The notes: generated by a model not told the origin, from the sequence alone. 64,000 nucleotides of DNA from Salinimicrobium sp. TH3 (GCF_026676115.1 NZ_JAPONB010000003.1:124001-188000), one strand, 5' to 3'; shown: positions 16,036 through 24,319, counted from the first letter of the stretch. Translations and numbers: made by a program.

Positions 16036-17283
16036 TTAAAAGTAGTTGGCAATTTCTAAAGCCATATCTTTATTACTCTTACCTATGTAATTTAAAAACA
16101 TAGCTTCTGTACTATGGCCTGTAATGTAGATCAGGTAGGAGGTTGGTAATTTTCCATAAAAATTAGTTGCAAAAGAACGTCTGCCAATATGTGAGGTAAC
16201 TAATTTCCATTTTTGGTAAGTGCCATTTTCTTTACGGTAAATTCCGCTTTCCGGTTCTGTCTCAACCTGCATACTACCGGCTGTCATAGTATTTAATTTG
16301 GCCTCTCTACATACCTCTTTAATATAATCGTTGTATCGTTGGTCAGAAATAGCACGTGGAAATTTTCCTTTTCTTTTATCCAGGATCTCTAAAGCCTTTT
16401 TATGTAGTGGAACGGTCATAATTTTACTGGTCTTCTTTTGAGTAAATTCGAGTAAATGTTTACCCTCTTCTATTCTTATCATTTCATCAGTAAACCTCAT
16501 AAAGTCCGAAATTCTTTGGCCTGTGTAGCAACTAACAATTAGCCAGTCCTTTGCATTTTCTAAATGTTCCGGTAATCCTTTGGTTTTCTCTATTTGTTCC
16601 AGTTCCTCAAAGGATAAATAAATCTTGTTTACTTTCTCTTTCTCTAACCTCAGCTTGTCTAACTGTGGGTGTGTTTCGACATCTAAGGATCTTGCATGTT
16701 TACAAAAAGTCTTAATTAGTCCTAATTCTCTTTGAGTAGTATTAATGCTATAATTCTGAGACCGGTAATATTCTGCAAATTCTCTTTTGAAGTTCTCGTT
16801 AATCTCTTTTATCAGGATCGGTTTTTTTCGCTGAAGTTGAAACCGCTCCATTTTATGTTTAATAACATTAAACTTTGTAACAGAGGCCGGTTTAATTTCG
16901 TGCTGTCGTACCTCAATATAAAAGTCAATATAATCAACGAGGTTTGTAGGTATTTTTCTGCCTTGCTGAGGTGGGTTATAATAATATTCAATTTGAAGTT
17001 GTAACCATTCTTTATCTACTGCCAAAGGATCAGCATTATTAAAAGCTTTCAATACGTGGTTTTCAATTTTGTTAAGTTCCTGGTTAACCTCAGCCTGTCT
17101 ATTAATTATTTTAATATCCTTAGGCCGTTTCTGTTTGTGCTGTTTATTCCAGTAAGTTTTAGAAACTTCAAATTTAGTTTTTGCTCCAATAACATAGTCT
17201 TCATTATTAAAACGGTAAAGAAGACGTAAATTAAGAGGTGCTTTGTCCTTTGTAGATCGGAAAAGAAAATTAACAGTTGCCAT
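16036..17283 (-). CDS. Tyrosine integrase of the tRNA-Ser element
   Basis: 415 aa. There is an N-terminal arm-binding region (1-100), a SAM-like core-binding domain (about 115-205) and a catalytic domain with R257 (TGQRISD), a Lys around 284, H365-x-x-R368 (SHIGRRS), H390 (TGHS) and the nucleophile Y399. This is the layout of Bacteroidota element integrases. The gene starts about 200 bases from attR, a normal position, and should catalyse recombination at the tRNA-Ser repeat. Confidence 0.92.
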   Translation of the reverse strand: MATVNFLFRSTKDKAPLNLRLLYRFNNEDYVIGAKTKFEVSKTYWNKQHKQKRPKDIKIINRQAEVNQELNKIENHVLKAFNNADPLAVDKEWLQLQIEYYYNPPQQGRKIPTNLVDYIDFYIEVRQHEIKPASVTKFNVIKHKMERFQLQRKKPILIKEINENFKREFAEYYRSQNYSINTTQRELGLIKTFCKHARSLDVETHPQLDKLRLEKEKVNKIYLSFEELEQIEKTKGLPEHLENAKDWLIVSCYTGQRISDFMRFTDEMIRIEEGKHLLEFTQKKTSKIMTVPLHKKALEILDKRKGKFPRAISDQRYNDYIKEVCREAKLNTMTAGSMQVETEPESGIYRKENGTYQKWKLVTSHIGRRSFATNFYGKLPTSYLIYITGHSTEAMFLNYIGKSNKDMALEIANYF

Positions 17284-17320
17284 TATAAGAAGTATTTGAA
17301 CAATACAAATGTAATAGAAT

Positions 17321-17338
17321 TGTACGATAGTTGTACGG
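17321..17338 (+). promoter_or_regulatory. Candidate integrase arm-type site, right end
   Basis: TGTACGA-N4-TGTACGG, the same pair in the same orientation as at 9971-9989. It also overlaps the integrase upstream region, so it might autoregulate the gene. Confidence 0.5.
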
Positions 17339-17478
17339 TAATTTCAGAATAAATCAAAACTACTCCAAACTACAACAAAACCTAAAACCTCTTTTAAAGT
17401 GTTGATTATATTGGTTTTTCAGTATATTAGTCCTAAAATTAGGAGGTAAGAGGTAATTCATGTTTTGACTGTTAGTGT

Positions 17479-17494
17479 TCCCTCTTCCTCCGCA
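17479..17494 (+). repeat. attR, right 16-bp direct repeat
   Basis: TCCCTCTTCCTCCGCA, identical to the tRNA-Ser 3' end. Confidence 0.88.
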
Positions 17495-17497
17495 CAG

Positions 17498-17527
17498 AAA
17501 AACCCGCAACGAAAGTTGTGGGTTTTT
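17498..17527 (+). terminator. Displaced tRNA-Ser terminator
   Basis: AAACCCGCAAC-GAAA-GTTGTGGGTTTTT, a stem with a GNRA-type loop right after attR. Confidence 0.75.
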
Positions 17528-17735
17528 CATTTCCAGGAAACGTGAAAATTTTTCTTTCTAAAGTGGATGAGATAGAGAACAGCACCGCGAAGGGAATACC
17601 CAGTCTTCTTTGTAAAGTCCTCCTTCCCAAATCAACTTACATTAATTCATCTTTCTCTGCCGGAGAAATTTAAAAATCTTCCAAAACCTTGTAAATCAAC
17701 ATTATTATGGTTTTTTAAATTTTAACCATTTCCTT

Positions 17736-17774
17736 ATTATATCCAATTATATCCAATTATATCCAATTATATCC
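17736..17774 (+). repeat. Ten-base tandem repeat
   Basis: About four copies of ATTATATCCA in direct succession in non-coding DNA. Confidence 0.8.
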
Positions 17775-18082
17775 TGGGGAAGGAATATGAGAGCCGGTTT
17801 AAGAAGAGATCCAGTATGGCCTTTTAAACCCTATTAAAAAGCAGGTAGTGAGAAGGAGCCGATTCAGGAAAAATTGAGGTGAAAACCGAGAATAGGTTAA
17901 AAGAATTTGAATTTTAGCAATAATAGTCATACAGGATGTAGGAAAAAAGTATCAAAAATGAGGAAAACCGTAATTTTTATCTTTTAATTAACATTAGATT
18001 AGCTGCATATGTTGGTGCCGGTCTGGGACTCAGCAACCGGAGGTGTGGAAAAAGATCAGGTTAAGTGGCGATAGATGTTGAT

Positions 18083-18463
18083 TTATTTTGCCATGTATGG
18101 CTGCCAGGTAACAAGAATGTATTTTTTCTTATTATTTTCCATTCGGGAGAGAAAACCGAACTCGTAAACAAAAAGATAAACATCTCCCTGACTGTTTTTC
18201 CAAAAATGCGTGAAGAAATTGGGATCAAATTGCTGGTCAATTAACACCTGTGCCCTCACAGTTGCTTTTCCAGCTTTGTTGTACTGCTTTAATAGTTTTC
18301 TGTTGATTTTTAGTTGTCGGTCCACTTTTGCATAAAAGCCTGCGTTACCTTGTTTACTCCTGTTATAATGCCAGGAGCTTTTGCAATAAACGTCGCAGAA
18401 CTTTTTATCTGATCTTCCTTTTAGTTCCTGATCACAGGCCAGACATTTTTTTTGAAGTTCCAT
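18083..18463 (-). CDS. Small zinc-ribbon protein
   Basis: 126 aa. The N-terminus has CLAC (residues 8-11) and CDVYC (23-27), a four-cysteine zinc site, followed by SSWHYNRSKQ. The remainder is basic then beta-rich. I cannot name the family with confidence. It is divergent from the array recombinase across 87 bases, so the two may share an operator region. Confidence 0.7.
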   Translation of the reverse strand: MELQKKCLACDQELKGRSDKKFCDVYCKSSWHYNRSKQGNAGFYAKVDRQLKINRKLLKQYNKAGKATVRAQVLIDQQFDPNFFTHFWKNSQGDVYLFVYEFGFLSRMENNKKKYILVTWQPYMAK

Positions 18464-18482
18464 CCTTCACATCCATTTTAGT

Positions 18483-18495
18483 CGTATAATATACG
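18483..18495. promoter_or_regulatory. Palindrome between zinc-ribbon and recombinase genes
   Basis: CGTATA-A-TATACG, a 13-base palindrome in the divergent intergenic region. The TATACG arm equals the sequence found just inside the 3' end of nearly all attC sites, so it may bind the recombinase or a regulator. Confidence 0.4.
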
Positions 18496-18550
18496 GATAA
18501 TAAACGCCTTATGGTTTTTTTTCAGTCTACTTTTACTAAAAAGAATCTTA

Positions 18551-19675
18551 ATGGACAGGAAATATGTGACATTAAAGAATTTAATGATAGGCCAGGAGAA
18601 GTGCATTGGTTTAAAATTTTTTGCAGACAAGGTGGTACAGGCTCTGGTGAATGATTTTCCGGGAGTTAAATGGAGTGAGGAGTTTAGTATGAATTATATA
18701 TTGAATACTCCTGCTAACCTGGAGCTGGTTTTTAACAGCTTTCGCGGGGTGGCCTGGATCAACTGTAACCATTTTTATTCCAGAAGCAATTTTGGAAAAG
18801 AATTAGAACCGGTAAACATACAAGCCCTTCAAAAGAGAGAGCCTGTTGATGGGAGAAAATTCTGCCCCGGGAGTTATCTGCAAAAGCTCGAGTTGAAGAG
18901 ATATGCAGCCAGCACCGTGAGAACTTATGTTTCGTGCTTTGAGACTTTTATGAATTATTACAGTAATAGAGAAGTAAAGGATCTCAACGAAAATGATATA
19001 AGGCTTTACCTTCAAAAATTGATACGCGAAGAGGCTTCCCATTCCTATATTAATCAGTCAATCAACGCAATAAAATTTTACTACGAAGTTGTTTTGGAAA
19101 TGCCCAATCGGTTTTATGCCATTGAACGTCCCAGGGCAGAGGAGAAGCTTCCAGAGGTTTTGGCCAAAGAGGAAGTGCTATGTATCATTGAAAATACAAA
19201 TAATATCAAACATCGCTGTGTAGTTAGCCTGTTGTATTCTGCAGGACTTAGAAGGGGTGAAGTTCTTAATCTGAAAATAGGTGATATTGACAGCAAGAGA
19301 ATGGTGATCAAGGTGAGATCGGGCAAAGGGAATAAGGACCGCTACACTATACTCTCTGAAAAACTTCTTGGTGATCTACGAAAGTACTTTTTGGAATGGC
19401 GGCCAAAAGAGCATTTATTTGAAGGTCCTAAGGGAGATAAATACTCAGCCGAAAGTGTAGTAAAGATTGTTAAGGAGGCATCCCGAAAAGCGGGGATACG
19501 AAAGAGAGTTACGCCGCATATGCTTCGACATTCTTTTGCCACTCATCTTTTGGAGAGTGGTACAGATTTGCGTTACATCCAGGTGCTGTTAGGACATAAA
19601 AGCACCAAAACCACAGAAATATATACGCACGTGGCCACAAATATTTTTTTCAAGATCAAAAATCCGCTAGATTAG
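18551..19675 (+). CDS. Tyrosine recombinase of the cassette array (non-classical integron integrase candidate)
   Basis: 374 aa. Residues 1-100 are an N-terminal extension without clear similarity. Residues 105-190 form a SAM-like core-binding domain (YLQKLELKRYAASTVRTY). The catalytic domain has R234, K259 (SGKGNKDR), H323-x-x-R326, H349 and Y358 (TTEIYTHV), ending in NPLD. Only about 57 residues separate the K motif from HxxR, with no counterpart of the extra helix-bearing insertion of classical IntI proteins. The gene is directly followed by an attI-like site and the attC array, and it reads toward the array. I infer that it integrates and excises the cassettes; a bystander Xer-like recombinase remains possible. 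Confidence 0.85.
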   Translation: MDRKYVTLKNLMIGQEKCIGLKFFADKVVQALVNDFPGVKWSEEFSMNYILNTPANLELVFNSFRGVAWINCNHFYSRSNFGKELEPVNIQALQKREPVDGRKFCPGSYLQKLELKRYAASTVRTYVSCFETFMNYYSNREVKDLNENDIRLYLQKLIREEASHSYINQSINAIKFYYEVVLEMPNRFYAIERPRAEEKLPEVLAKEEVLCIIENTNNIKHRCVVSLLYSAGLRRGEVLNLKIGDIDSKRMVIKVRSGKGNKDRYTILSEKLLGDLRKYFLEWRPKEHLFEGPKGDKYSAESVVKIVKEASRKAGIRKRVTPHMLRHSFATHLLESGTDLRYIQVLLGHKSTKTTEIYTHVATNIFFKIKNPLD

Positions 19676-19699
19676 CCAGTAAAGTACAATAAAGACAAA

Positions 19700-19740
19700 G
19701 TGTATATAAATGTACCACTGTGTTTATACGTACGTTACCT
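19700..19740 (+). other. attI-like primary recombination site
   Basis: GTATATAAATGTACCAC and GTGTTTATAC form an imperfect inverted repeat that mimics the outer stem of the attC sites but has no inner arm. It ends in ACGTT with the inferred crossover after G19734. The next bases TTACCTGC are the start of cassette 1 and are complementary to GCAGGTAA at that cassette's end. Confidence 0.7.
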
Positions 19741-19787
19741 GCAATTGCTCCGGACTAAACTTAATAATTTCAAAACAACTAAAAAGT

Positions 19788-20198
19788 ATGACTGAAAAAC
19801 TACTTCCAAATTACTCTAAGAAAATCGCACTGACCATTGGATTAATATCAATATTCACCCTGATATTAATTTTTTCCTTAGGTAGTAACATAAAAGAAAT
19901 TGATCCAACCATATTAGAATGGATATTTAAAAATATTTTTCTTGTTTCACTTTTAGTTTTAGTATTCTCTAAAGAGAAAAAGGAATCTCTGAAAATTAAT
20001 AATATTAGACTTCAACAGACAAGAGATGCTTTAGGATTTGGAGTAGTAGTCATAGTATTAGATTCATTATCTGAAATTATTTTCTGGGATGGAGACTTTG
20101 AAATGAAAAGCGGATTTACAATTATGGTAATGGTACTTCTATATTATTTAATATTTTTCACTTACAAAAAGTATAATTACAACAAAACCATATTATAG
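19788..20198 (+). CDS. Cassette 1: four-helix membrane protein
   Basis: 136 aa from the ATG at 19788; an open frame upstream runs back through the attI-like site and is not used. Four hydrophobic segments (about residues 13-32, 44-60, 82-98, 107-125) suggest an inner-membrane protein. I recognise no family. As the first cassette it should be the most recently acquired and the best placed for transcription from the recombinase side. Confidence 0.65.
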   Translation: MTEKLLPNYSKKIALTIGLISIFTLILIFSLGSNIKEIDPTILEWIFKNIFLVSLLVLVFSKEKKESLKINNIRLQQTRDALGFGVVVIVLDSLSEIIFWDGDFEMKSGFTIMVMVLLYYLIFFTYKKYNYNKTIL

Positions 20199-20261
20199 AA
20201 ATTTATAGAATATACACAGTAGAACATATTTTGCGCACTCACTCGGACGTGTCGCCAAAGC

Positions 20262-20401
20262 AGGTAACAACATATAAAAACAATGCTAAAACCTGTCTCA
20301 AATCGAAACTCCCGGCTCGTTTGCAACGCCTGATTGTCCTACGGACAATCAAGCTCGCCCGCTCGCACAGTTTTTATACGAGACGTTGTAACAAATGCTG
20401 C
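20262..20401 (+). repeat. attC 1
   Basis: Common class: outer stem ACATATAAAAACAATGC/GCACAGTTTTTATACGAG, inner hairpin GATTGTCC-TACG-GACAATC with an altered loop. It closes cassette 1 (TTACCTGC/GCAGGTAA). Confidence 0.88.
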
Positions 20402-20676
20402 TGACAAACAAAAGGCGTGAAAAAATAAAACTGACTCTGAAAAATAATTGACCTTTAAAAATACCATTTTTGAGAAGGAAGAAAATCAGAGTTTAAAAAT
20501 ATAATCCAGCGGATTTTCTCACTCGAAGCGGAGAAAAATAATCGGACTTGGAAATGCCTTTTTTGAGAGGTAAGAAAATTTAAAGTTTCAAATAATTTGC
20601 AGCGGACTCTTACTCAGTCCTGGAAAATAAAAAAACGCAGAGCAACAGGGCGGCTCACTCAGGCGGGCAGCACTTG
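20396..20676 (+). other. Cassette 2: non-coding, family A
   Basis: No ORF fits. It contains TGCTGCTGAC near the start and two blocks with TTTTTGAGA(A)GG-AAGAAAA, each followed by an AGCGGA...CTCACTC-type stretch. The same architecture recurs at 29224, 33637, 36338 and 38067. Confidence 0.75.
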
Positions 20677-20805
20677 TTACAACATTGCATAAAAACAATG
20701 CTCAAACCTGTCTCAATTCGAAAGTCCGTGCTCGCTTGCTGCGCTGATTGTCCTGCGGACAATCACGCTCGCCAGCCCGCACAGTTTTTATACGGGCCGT
20801 TAGGC
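20677..20805 (+). repeat. attC 2
   Basis: Common class, with ATTGCATAAAAACAATGC on the left arm and ATACGGGCC on the right. It closes cassette 2 (TTGTAACAA/TTGTTACAA). Confidence 0.87.
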
Positions 20806-20821
20806 ACAAGCCCAAGAAAAT

Positions 20822-21532
20822 ATGATAAATACCGATAAACCTTGGATATCAGGACCAAAGGAATTACTAATTCACGGAATAGATCATTTAGAATTAAACA
20901 CTGGGTTTAATTGCCGAATTGCAATGATATCTATTGACAATTCAGTGGAATTGATGATTAAGACATACTTAGGTCTTCCAAAACGGATAACAGGTATTAA
21001 TGGCTTAAGTAGAAAGAAATTAGAAGATATAACCTCTACATTTCCAAATCTTCTTGATGGTTTAGAAGAATATGCCAATGAAAAACTAAAAGGAATTGAA
21101 CTTGGTGACATTGAATGGTTTCACCGTCTGAGAAATCAGCTTTACCACGACGGTAATGGTATCACTGTAGAAAAAGAAAAAGTCGAGGCATATGCTGAAA
21201 TAGCAAAAATTTTATTTGAGAACTTTTTTGGAGTAAATATCGAGCAGGATTTAAATAGAGAATTGAAACATAGTTTAGTTGGAGAATTCTTGAGTGAATG
21301 GGCAAAGTTAGAAAAGCTGACTCTTCTTGAAGGAAAATATAAGATTTACTCTCCTATGAGAAGGTTCCGTCAAATGCAAGACAACGGAGATCTAACTTTA
21401 GGAGAATTTGACAGACTAAATGATTTAAGGAAGTTTCGAAATGATTTGGTTCACGGTATGACAACCCCCTCAAAAAGAGAACTACAAGAGTCAATCAAAG
21501 AAATCAAGTTTATCCAGGAAAAGTTGAGCTAA
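20822..21532 (+). CDS. Cassette 3: double-HEPN-motif protein
   Basis: 236 aa, cytoplasmic. It carries two copies of the HEPN nuclease signature R-N-x3-H: R104-N-Q-L-Y-H109 and R206-N-D-L-V-H211, each in a helical context. HEPN proteins are RNases found in toxin-antitoxin, abortive-infection and CRISPR-ancillary systems; non-nuclease HEPN proteins also exist. There is no antitoxin partner in the cassette. A defence or RNA-cleavage role is an inference from the motifs. Confidence 0.75.
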   Translation: MINTDKPWISGPKELLIHGIDHLELNTGFNCRIAMISIDNSVELMIKTYLGLPKRITGINGLSRKKLEDITSTFPNLLDGLEEYANEKLKGIELGDIEWFHRLRNQLYHDGNGITVEKEKVEAYAEIAKILFENFFGVNIEQDLNRELKHSLVGEFLSEWAKLEKLTLLEGKYKIYSPMRRFRQMQDNGDLTLGEFDRLNDLRKFRNDLVHGMTTPSKRELQESIKEIKFIQEKLS

Positions 21533-21540
21533 AGGCCAGT

Positions 21541-21670
21541 GCCTAACAACATATAAAAACAATGCTCAAATAAGTCTCAAATCCAAATATAGTGCTCGCT
21601 TGCAACGCCTGATTGTCCTGCGGACAATCAAGCTCGCCCGCTCGCACAGTTTTTATACGAGACGTTGTGC
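21541..21670 (+). repeat. attC 3
   Basis: Common class with the perfect 5' core GCCTAAC. It closes cassette 3 (TTAGGCAC/GTGCCTAA). Confidence 0.9.
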
Positions 21671-21714
21671 ACAATCAATAGAACTGAATTAATAGGAAAT
21701 ATTCAATAATAAAA

Positions 21715-22542
21715 TTGAAAAAATTTCTCTACATAGCATTTTTTATCTCCCAAACAATTTTCTGTCAAGTAGAAATTGACACCTCAATTTTGGCAAGAGA
21801 AAGAATAGAGTATCAAATCAATTGGAAAAATAATGATACTACTAAATGGAGAACTACTGAATTTTATCAAAGTGGATTAATTAAAGAAACACTTCATTTA
21901 GATAGTGTTTCCAATGAAGTTTCGATATTTTTAAATGAAGTTAAACCTTACGAATTTGATAAAGGGACTTATTTGATTTATGCAAAATTCGGACAAGGGG
22001 AAGACAGTTTCATTCTTAGAAATTATCTTAATAAGAAAAACATTATTGATTCTACTAAAATTAAATACGGAGGCGGGAAAGGGAAAGATACTTCTTTCGT
22101 TGCCGTCAAAAAATATTATCCCTCTGGTAAATTAAAAGAAATCCAAACCTGGGAGGGTACTTATTTTTACGAATATGGCATCTTTGGAAAAGTAAAAAAA
22201 ATTAAATTTTCATCTGTTCACACTAATAAAACGAGCTATTACAAAAATGGACTCCTGCAGAGAATAGATGCCAAAAATCCCTTCATTCGAATTGACTCTA
22301 TTCAATACAATAAAGCAAAAAAACCTATTCGAGTTGATCGAAAGTTTGAATACATCATTTTCGAATATGATGATCAACGAAGATTAATTGAAAAATCAAC
22401 TTATAGAAAAGGTCAAAAGAAAATTCCAATAGAAAAAGTCAATTACAAATACGAGAATGGAAATCTGAAATCTGAAGATACATTCCTACTTGGAGGCAAA
22501 AAGATTTCTTCTTCTTATTTCGTTTATAAGAACGAGCCATAG
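21715..22542 (+). CDS. Cassette 4: secreted repeat protein
   Basis: 275 aa. The best start is TTG at 21715, since it yields a signal peptide (MKKFLYIAFFISQTIFCQ) and no ATG is suitably placed. The mature part has repeated YYPSGKLKEIQTW, SYYKNGLLQRID, and FEYDDQRRLIEKSTY units, similar in style to YwqK/MORN-like or YD-type beta-strand repeats. It is probably exported to the periplasm or surface. Function unknown. Confidence 0.7.
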   Translation: MKKFLYIAFFISQTIFCQVEIDTSILARERIEYQINWKNNDTTKWRTTEFYQSGLIKETLHLDSVSNEVSIFLNEVKPYEFDKGTYLIYAKFGQGEDSFILRNYLNKKNIIDSTKIKYGGGKGKDTSFVAVKKYYPSGKLKEIQTWEGTYFYEYGIFGKVKKIKFSSVHTNKTSYYKNGLLQRIDAKNPFIRIDSIQYNKAKKPIRVDRKFEYIIFEYDDQRRLIEKSTYRKGQKKIPIEKVNYKYENGNLKSEDTFLLGGKKISSSYFVYKNEP

Positions 22543-22570
22543 CTAAGATTGAAAAATTGAAATAGACTGT

Positions 22571-22701
22571 GCACAACAACGTATAAAAACAATGCTATCT
22601 TAGTGTCGAATCAAAAGCCAGTGTGTACTTGCTGCGTCTGATTTTCCTGCGGAAAATCATGGCCTGCAATCGCCGCACAGTTTTTATACGAGACGTTAGC
22701 A
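22571..22701 (+). repeat. attC 4
   Basis: Second class: inner hairpin GATTTTCC-TGC-GGAAAATC and a distinct right shoulder ending CAATCGCCGCAC. It closes cassette 4 (TTGTGCAC/GTGCACAA). Confidence 0.9.
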
Positions 22702-22710
22702 AACAGTTAA

Positions 22711-23013
22711 ATGACACAAACTAAAATTCTTATCGGAATTGGAGTTCTAATCGGACTTCTACTGTTTAAGCAAACGAAGCCTCTATTTTTAAAAGTCATC
22801 TTAATCGGACTTGCAATTACTTACGGACTCGGATATTTTGCTGAATTCCCGCTCGGAACCATAGCTTATGCTTTGTTTGCCGTTTTTGCTTTAGCATTTT
22901 CTGTTTGGTGCGGATTTAATCAAAAATGGACGAGACTGATTATCGGAATTTTCACTGTAATCTCGTACATTTTTAACTTGATGAGTTTTCCCTATGATAC
23001 GAACTTAAGTTAG
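22711..23013 (+). CDS. Cassette 5: small membrane protein
   Basis: 100 aa with three or four hydrophobic helices separated by very short loops (ILIGIGVLIGLLLFK, LKVILIGLAITYGLGYFA, ALFAVFALAFSVWCGF). The start lies 15 bases after the crossover point. About 140 AT-rich bases without an ORF follow before attC 5. No family recognised. Confidence 0.65.
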   Translation: MTQTKILIGIGVLIGLLLFKQTKPLFLKVILIGLAITYGLGYFAEFPLGTIAYALFAVFALAFSVWCGFNQKWTRLIIGIFTVISYIFNLMSFPYDTNLS

Positions 23014-23160
23014 CAATGCTAATCCCAATTATTCCTTATGCTTTTATCTTTAGAAATTTAAAAGCATATAAAAATGAGCTGTCAGTTTTGACTATTTTGG
23101 TTAGCTATGAAATAAGTGAATTGATAAAAATAATTCAATTATGGATGAAATAAAACCGTT

Positions 23161-23290
23161 TGCTAACAACGTATAAAAACAATGCTTAATTTGTTCTCGA
23201 ATCGAAAGTCCGTGCTCGCTTGCAACGCCTGATTGTCCTGCGGACAATCAAGCTCGCCAGCTCGCACTGTTTTTATACGGGACGTTACCA
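23161..23290 (+). repeat. attC 5
   Basis: Common class. It closes cassette 5 (TTAGCAAAC/GTTTGCTAA). Confidence 0.9.
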
Positions 23291-23332
23291 AAAATGGCTC
23301 CAGAATAAATTTAAACTAAACAATGTTATACA

Positions 23333-23470
23333 ATGTCAAATGCTAAACACACTTCAAAAAATCATTTTAGTAAAAAGGAAATTTTTACAGTTGGGTTAAG
23401 CTTCCTCTTTTTCTATTCAATCTTTTCAAATTGGGACTTAATAAAAAGTTGGATTTCGGACTTGTTTTAA
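23333..23470 (+). CDS. Cassette 6: 45-residue membrane peptide
   Basis: A short ORF beginning MSNAKHTSKNHFSKKE and ending IKSWISDLF: a basic N-terminus, then one hydrophobic segment (IFTVGLSFLFFYSIF). It is the only ORF in this cassette with a sensible start and is preceded by A-rich DNA. Expression is unproven. Confidence 0.45.
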   Translation: MSNAKHTSKNHFSKKEIFTVGLSFLFFYSIFSNWDLIKSWISDLF

Positions 23471-23567
23471 AAGAGGGCTAAGATTAGATCGGACAGCGAA
23501 GCGGACATTTTGATCCGGACAAAAAACCGATTGCAGAAGCCTTTTTACTCAAACGCGTCGCCAAATT

Positions 23568-23699
23568 TGGTAACAACATATAAAAACAATGCTTAAATCA
23601 GTCTCAAATCGAAATTCCGTGCTCGCTTGCTGCGTCTGATTTTCCTGCGGAAAATCATCCCTGGCAGTCGCCGCACTGTTTTTATACGAGACGTTGCCT
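23568..23699 (+). repeat. attC 6
   Basis: Second class (GATTTTCC/GGAAAATC). It closes cassette 6 (TTACCAAA/TTTGGTAA). Confidence 0.9.
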
Positions 23700-23721
23700 G
23701 CAAGCGGAAATTCCACTAAAA

Positions 23722-24180
23722 ATGAACTTGATCAATAAACTTAAAAATATATTTTCAAAGAAGGATTGGATGGAGACGCCCGATTTAAACTGGGAGAATT
23801 ATAAAATTCAATTTGAAATTTTAGAGGAGGAACAATTATTAGAAATTGCCGGACTTTGCAGAACCCGACTGACCAGCGAAAATTCTTATACTAAAAAATC
23901 CGGTCTCAACCTGACCGACAGCATTAAATGCCAATCACTCGATTCTTTGATACCTACAGTCAAACAAATATGGGAAACAGATTTTACCGACACCCACAAA
24001 GTAAGTAATGAAAAAGGATGGATTTATAGATATTACGTGGATATTGATGAGAAGGTTAATCAAATCTCTTTAAATAATGTACTGAAAGCTGCGGACGGAA
24101 CTATAGGGAATGTTATTTATTCCGTACTCGTAATCAAGAAAATTCAAAACGAATACTATTGTTGGAATCTTTTGGAGTGA
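23722..24180 (+). CDS. Cassette 7: cytoplasmic hypothetical protein
   Basis: 152 aa, no signal peptide or membrane helix, mixed alpha/beta composition with an aromatic-rich C-terminus (GWIYRYYVDID, NEYYCWNLLE). No family recognised. The stop codon lies 14 bases before the attC core. Confidence 0.65.
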   Translation: MNLINKLKNIFSKKDWMETPDLNWENYKIQFEILEEEQLLEIAGLCRTRLTSENSYTKKSGLNLTDSIKCQSLDSLIPTVKQIWETDFTDTHKVSNEKGWIYRYYVDIDEKVNQISLNNVLKAADGTIGNVIYSVLVIKKIQNEYYCWNLLE

Positions 24181-24190
24181 AAAAGCCTGC

Positions 24191-24319
24191 AGGCAACAAT
24201 ATATAAAAACAATGCTTGAACCTGTCTCAATTCGAAAGTCCGTGCTCGCTTGCTCAGCGGATTGTCCTGCGGACAATCTCGCTCGCCAGCTCGCACTGTT
24301 TTTATACGGGACGTTGGCA
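24191..24319 (+). repeat. attC 7
   Basis: Common class; inner flanks GCTCAGC replace GCAACGC. It closes cassette 7 (TTGCCTGC/GCAGGCAA). Confidence 0.9.

Larger units (their letters stand above)
9898..17494. mobile_element. Integrative element in tRNA-Ser(TGA)
   Basis: The 16-base sequence TCCCTCTTCCTCCGCA occurs at the 3' end of tRNA-Ser (9898-9913) and again at 17479-17494. Between them lie an integrase next to the right end, an excisionase-like HTH protein, a replication module (P4-type helicase, TOPRIM/zinc-finger protein, two HTH proteins), a protein with internal repeats and a small membrane protein. No capsid, terminase-large, conjugation or relaxase gene is seen. The element is thus a satellite-like or plasmid-like integrative element of about 7.6 kb. 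The original tRNA terminator was displaced to 17498-17527. Confidence 0.88.
17284..18082. other. Gap holding the element's right end
   Basis: No gene is evident. It contains the right arm-type repeats, attR, the displaced tRNA terminator and a ten-base tandem repeat (17736-17774). The rest is AT-rich DNA with scattered stop codons in all frames. Confidence 0.6.
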
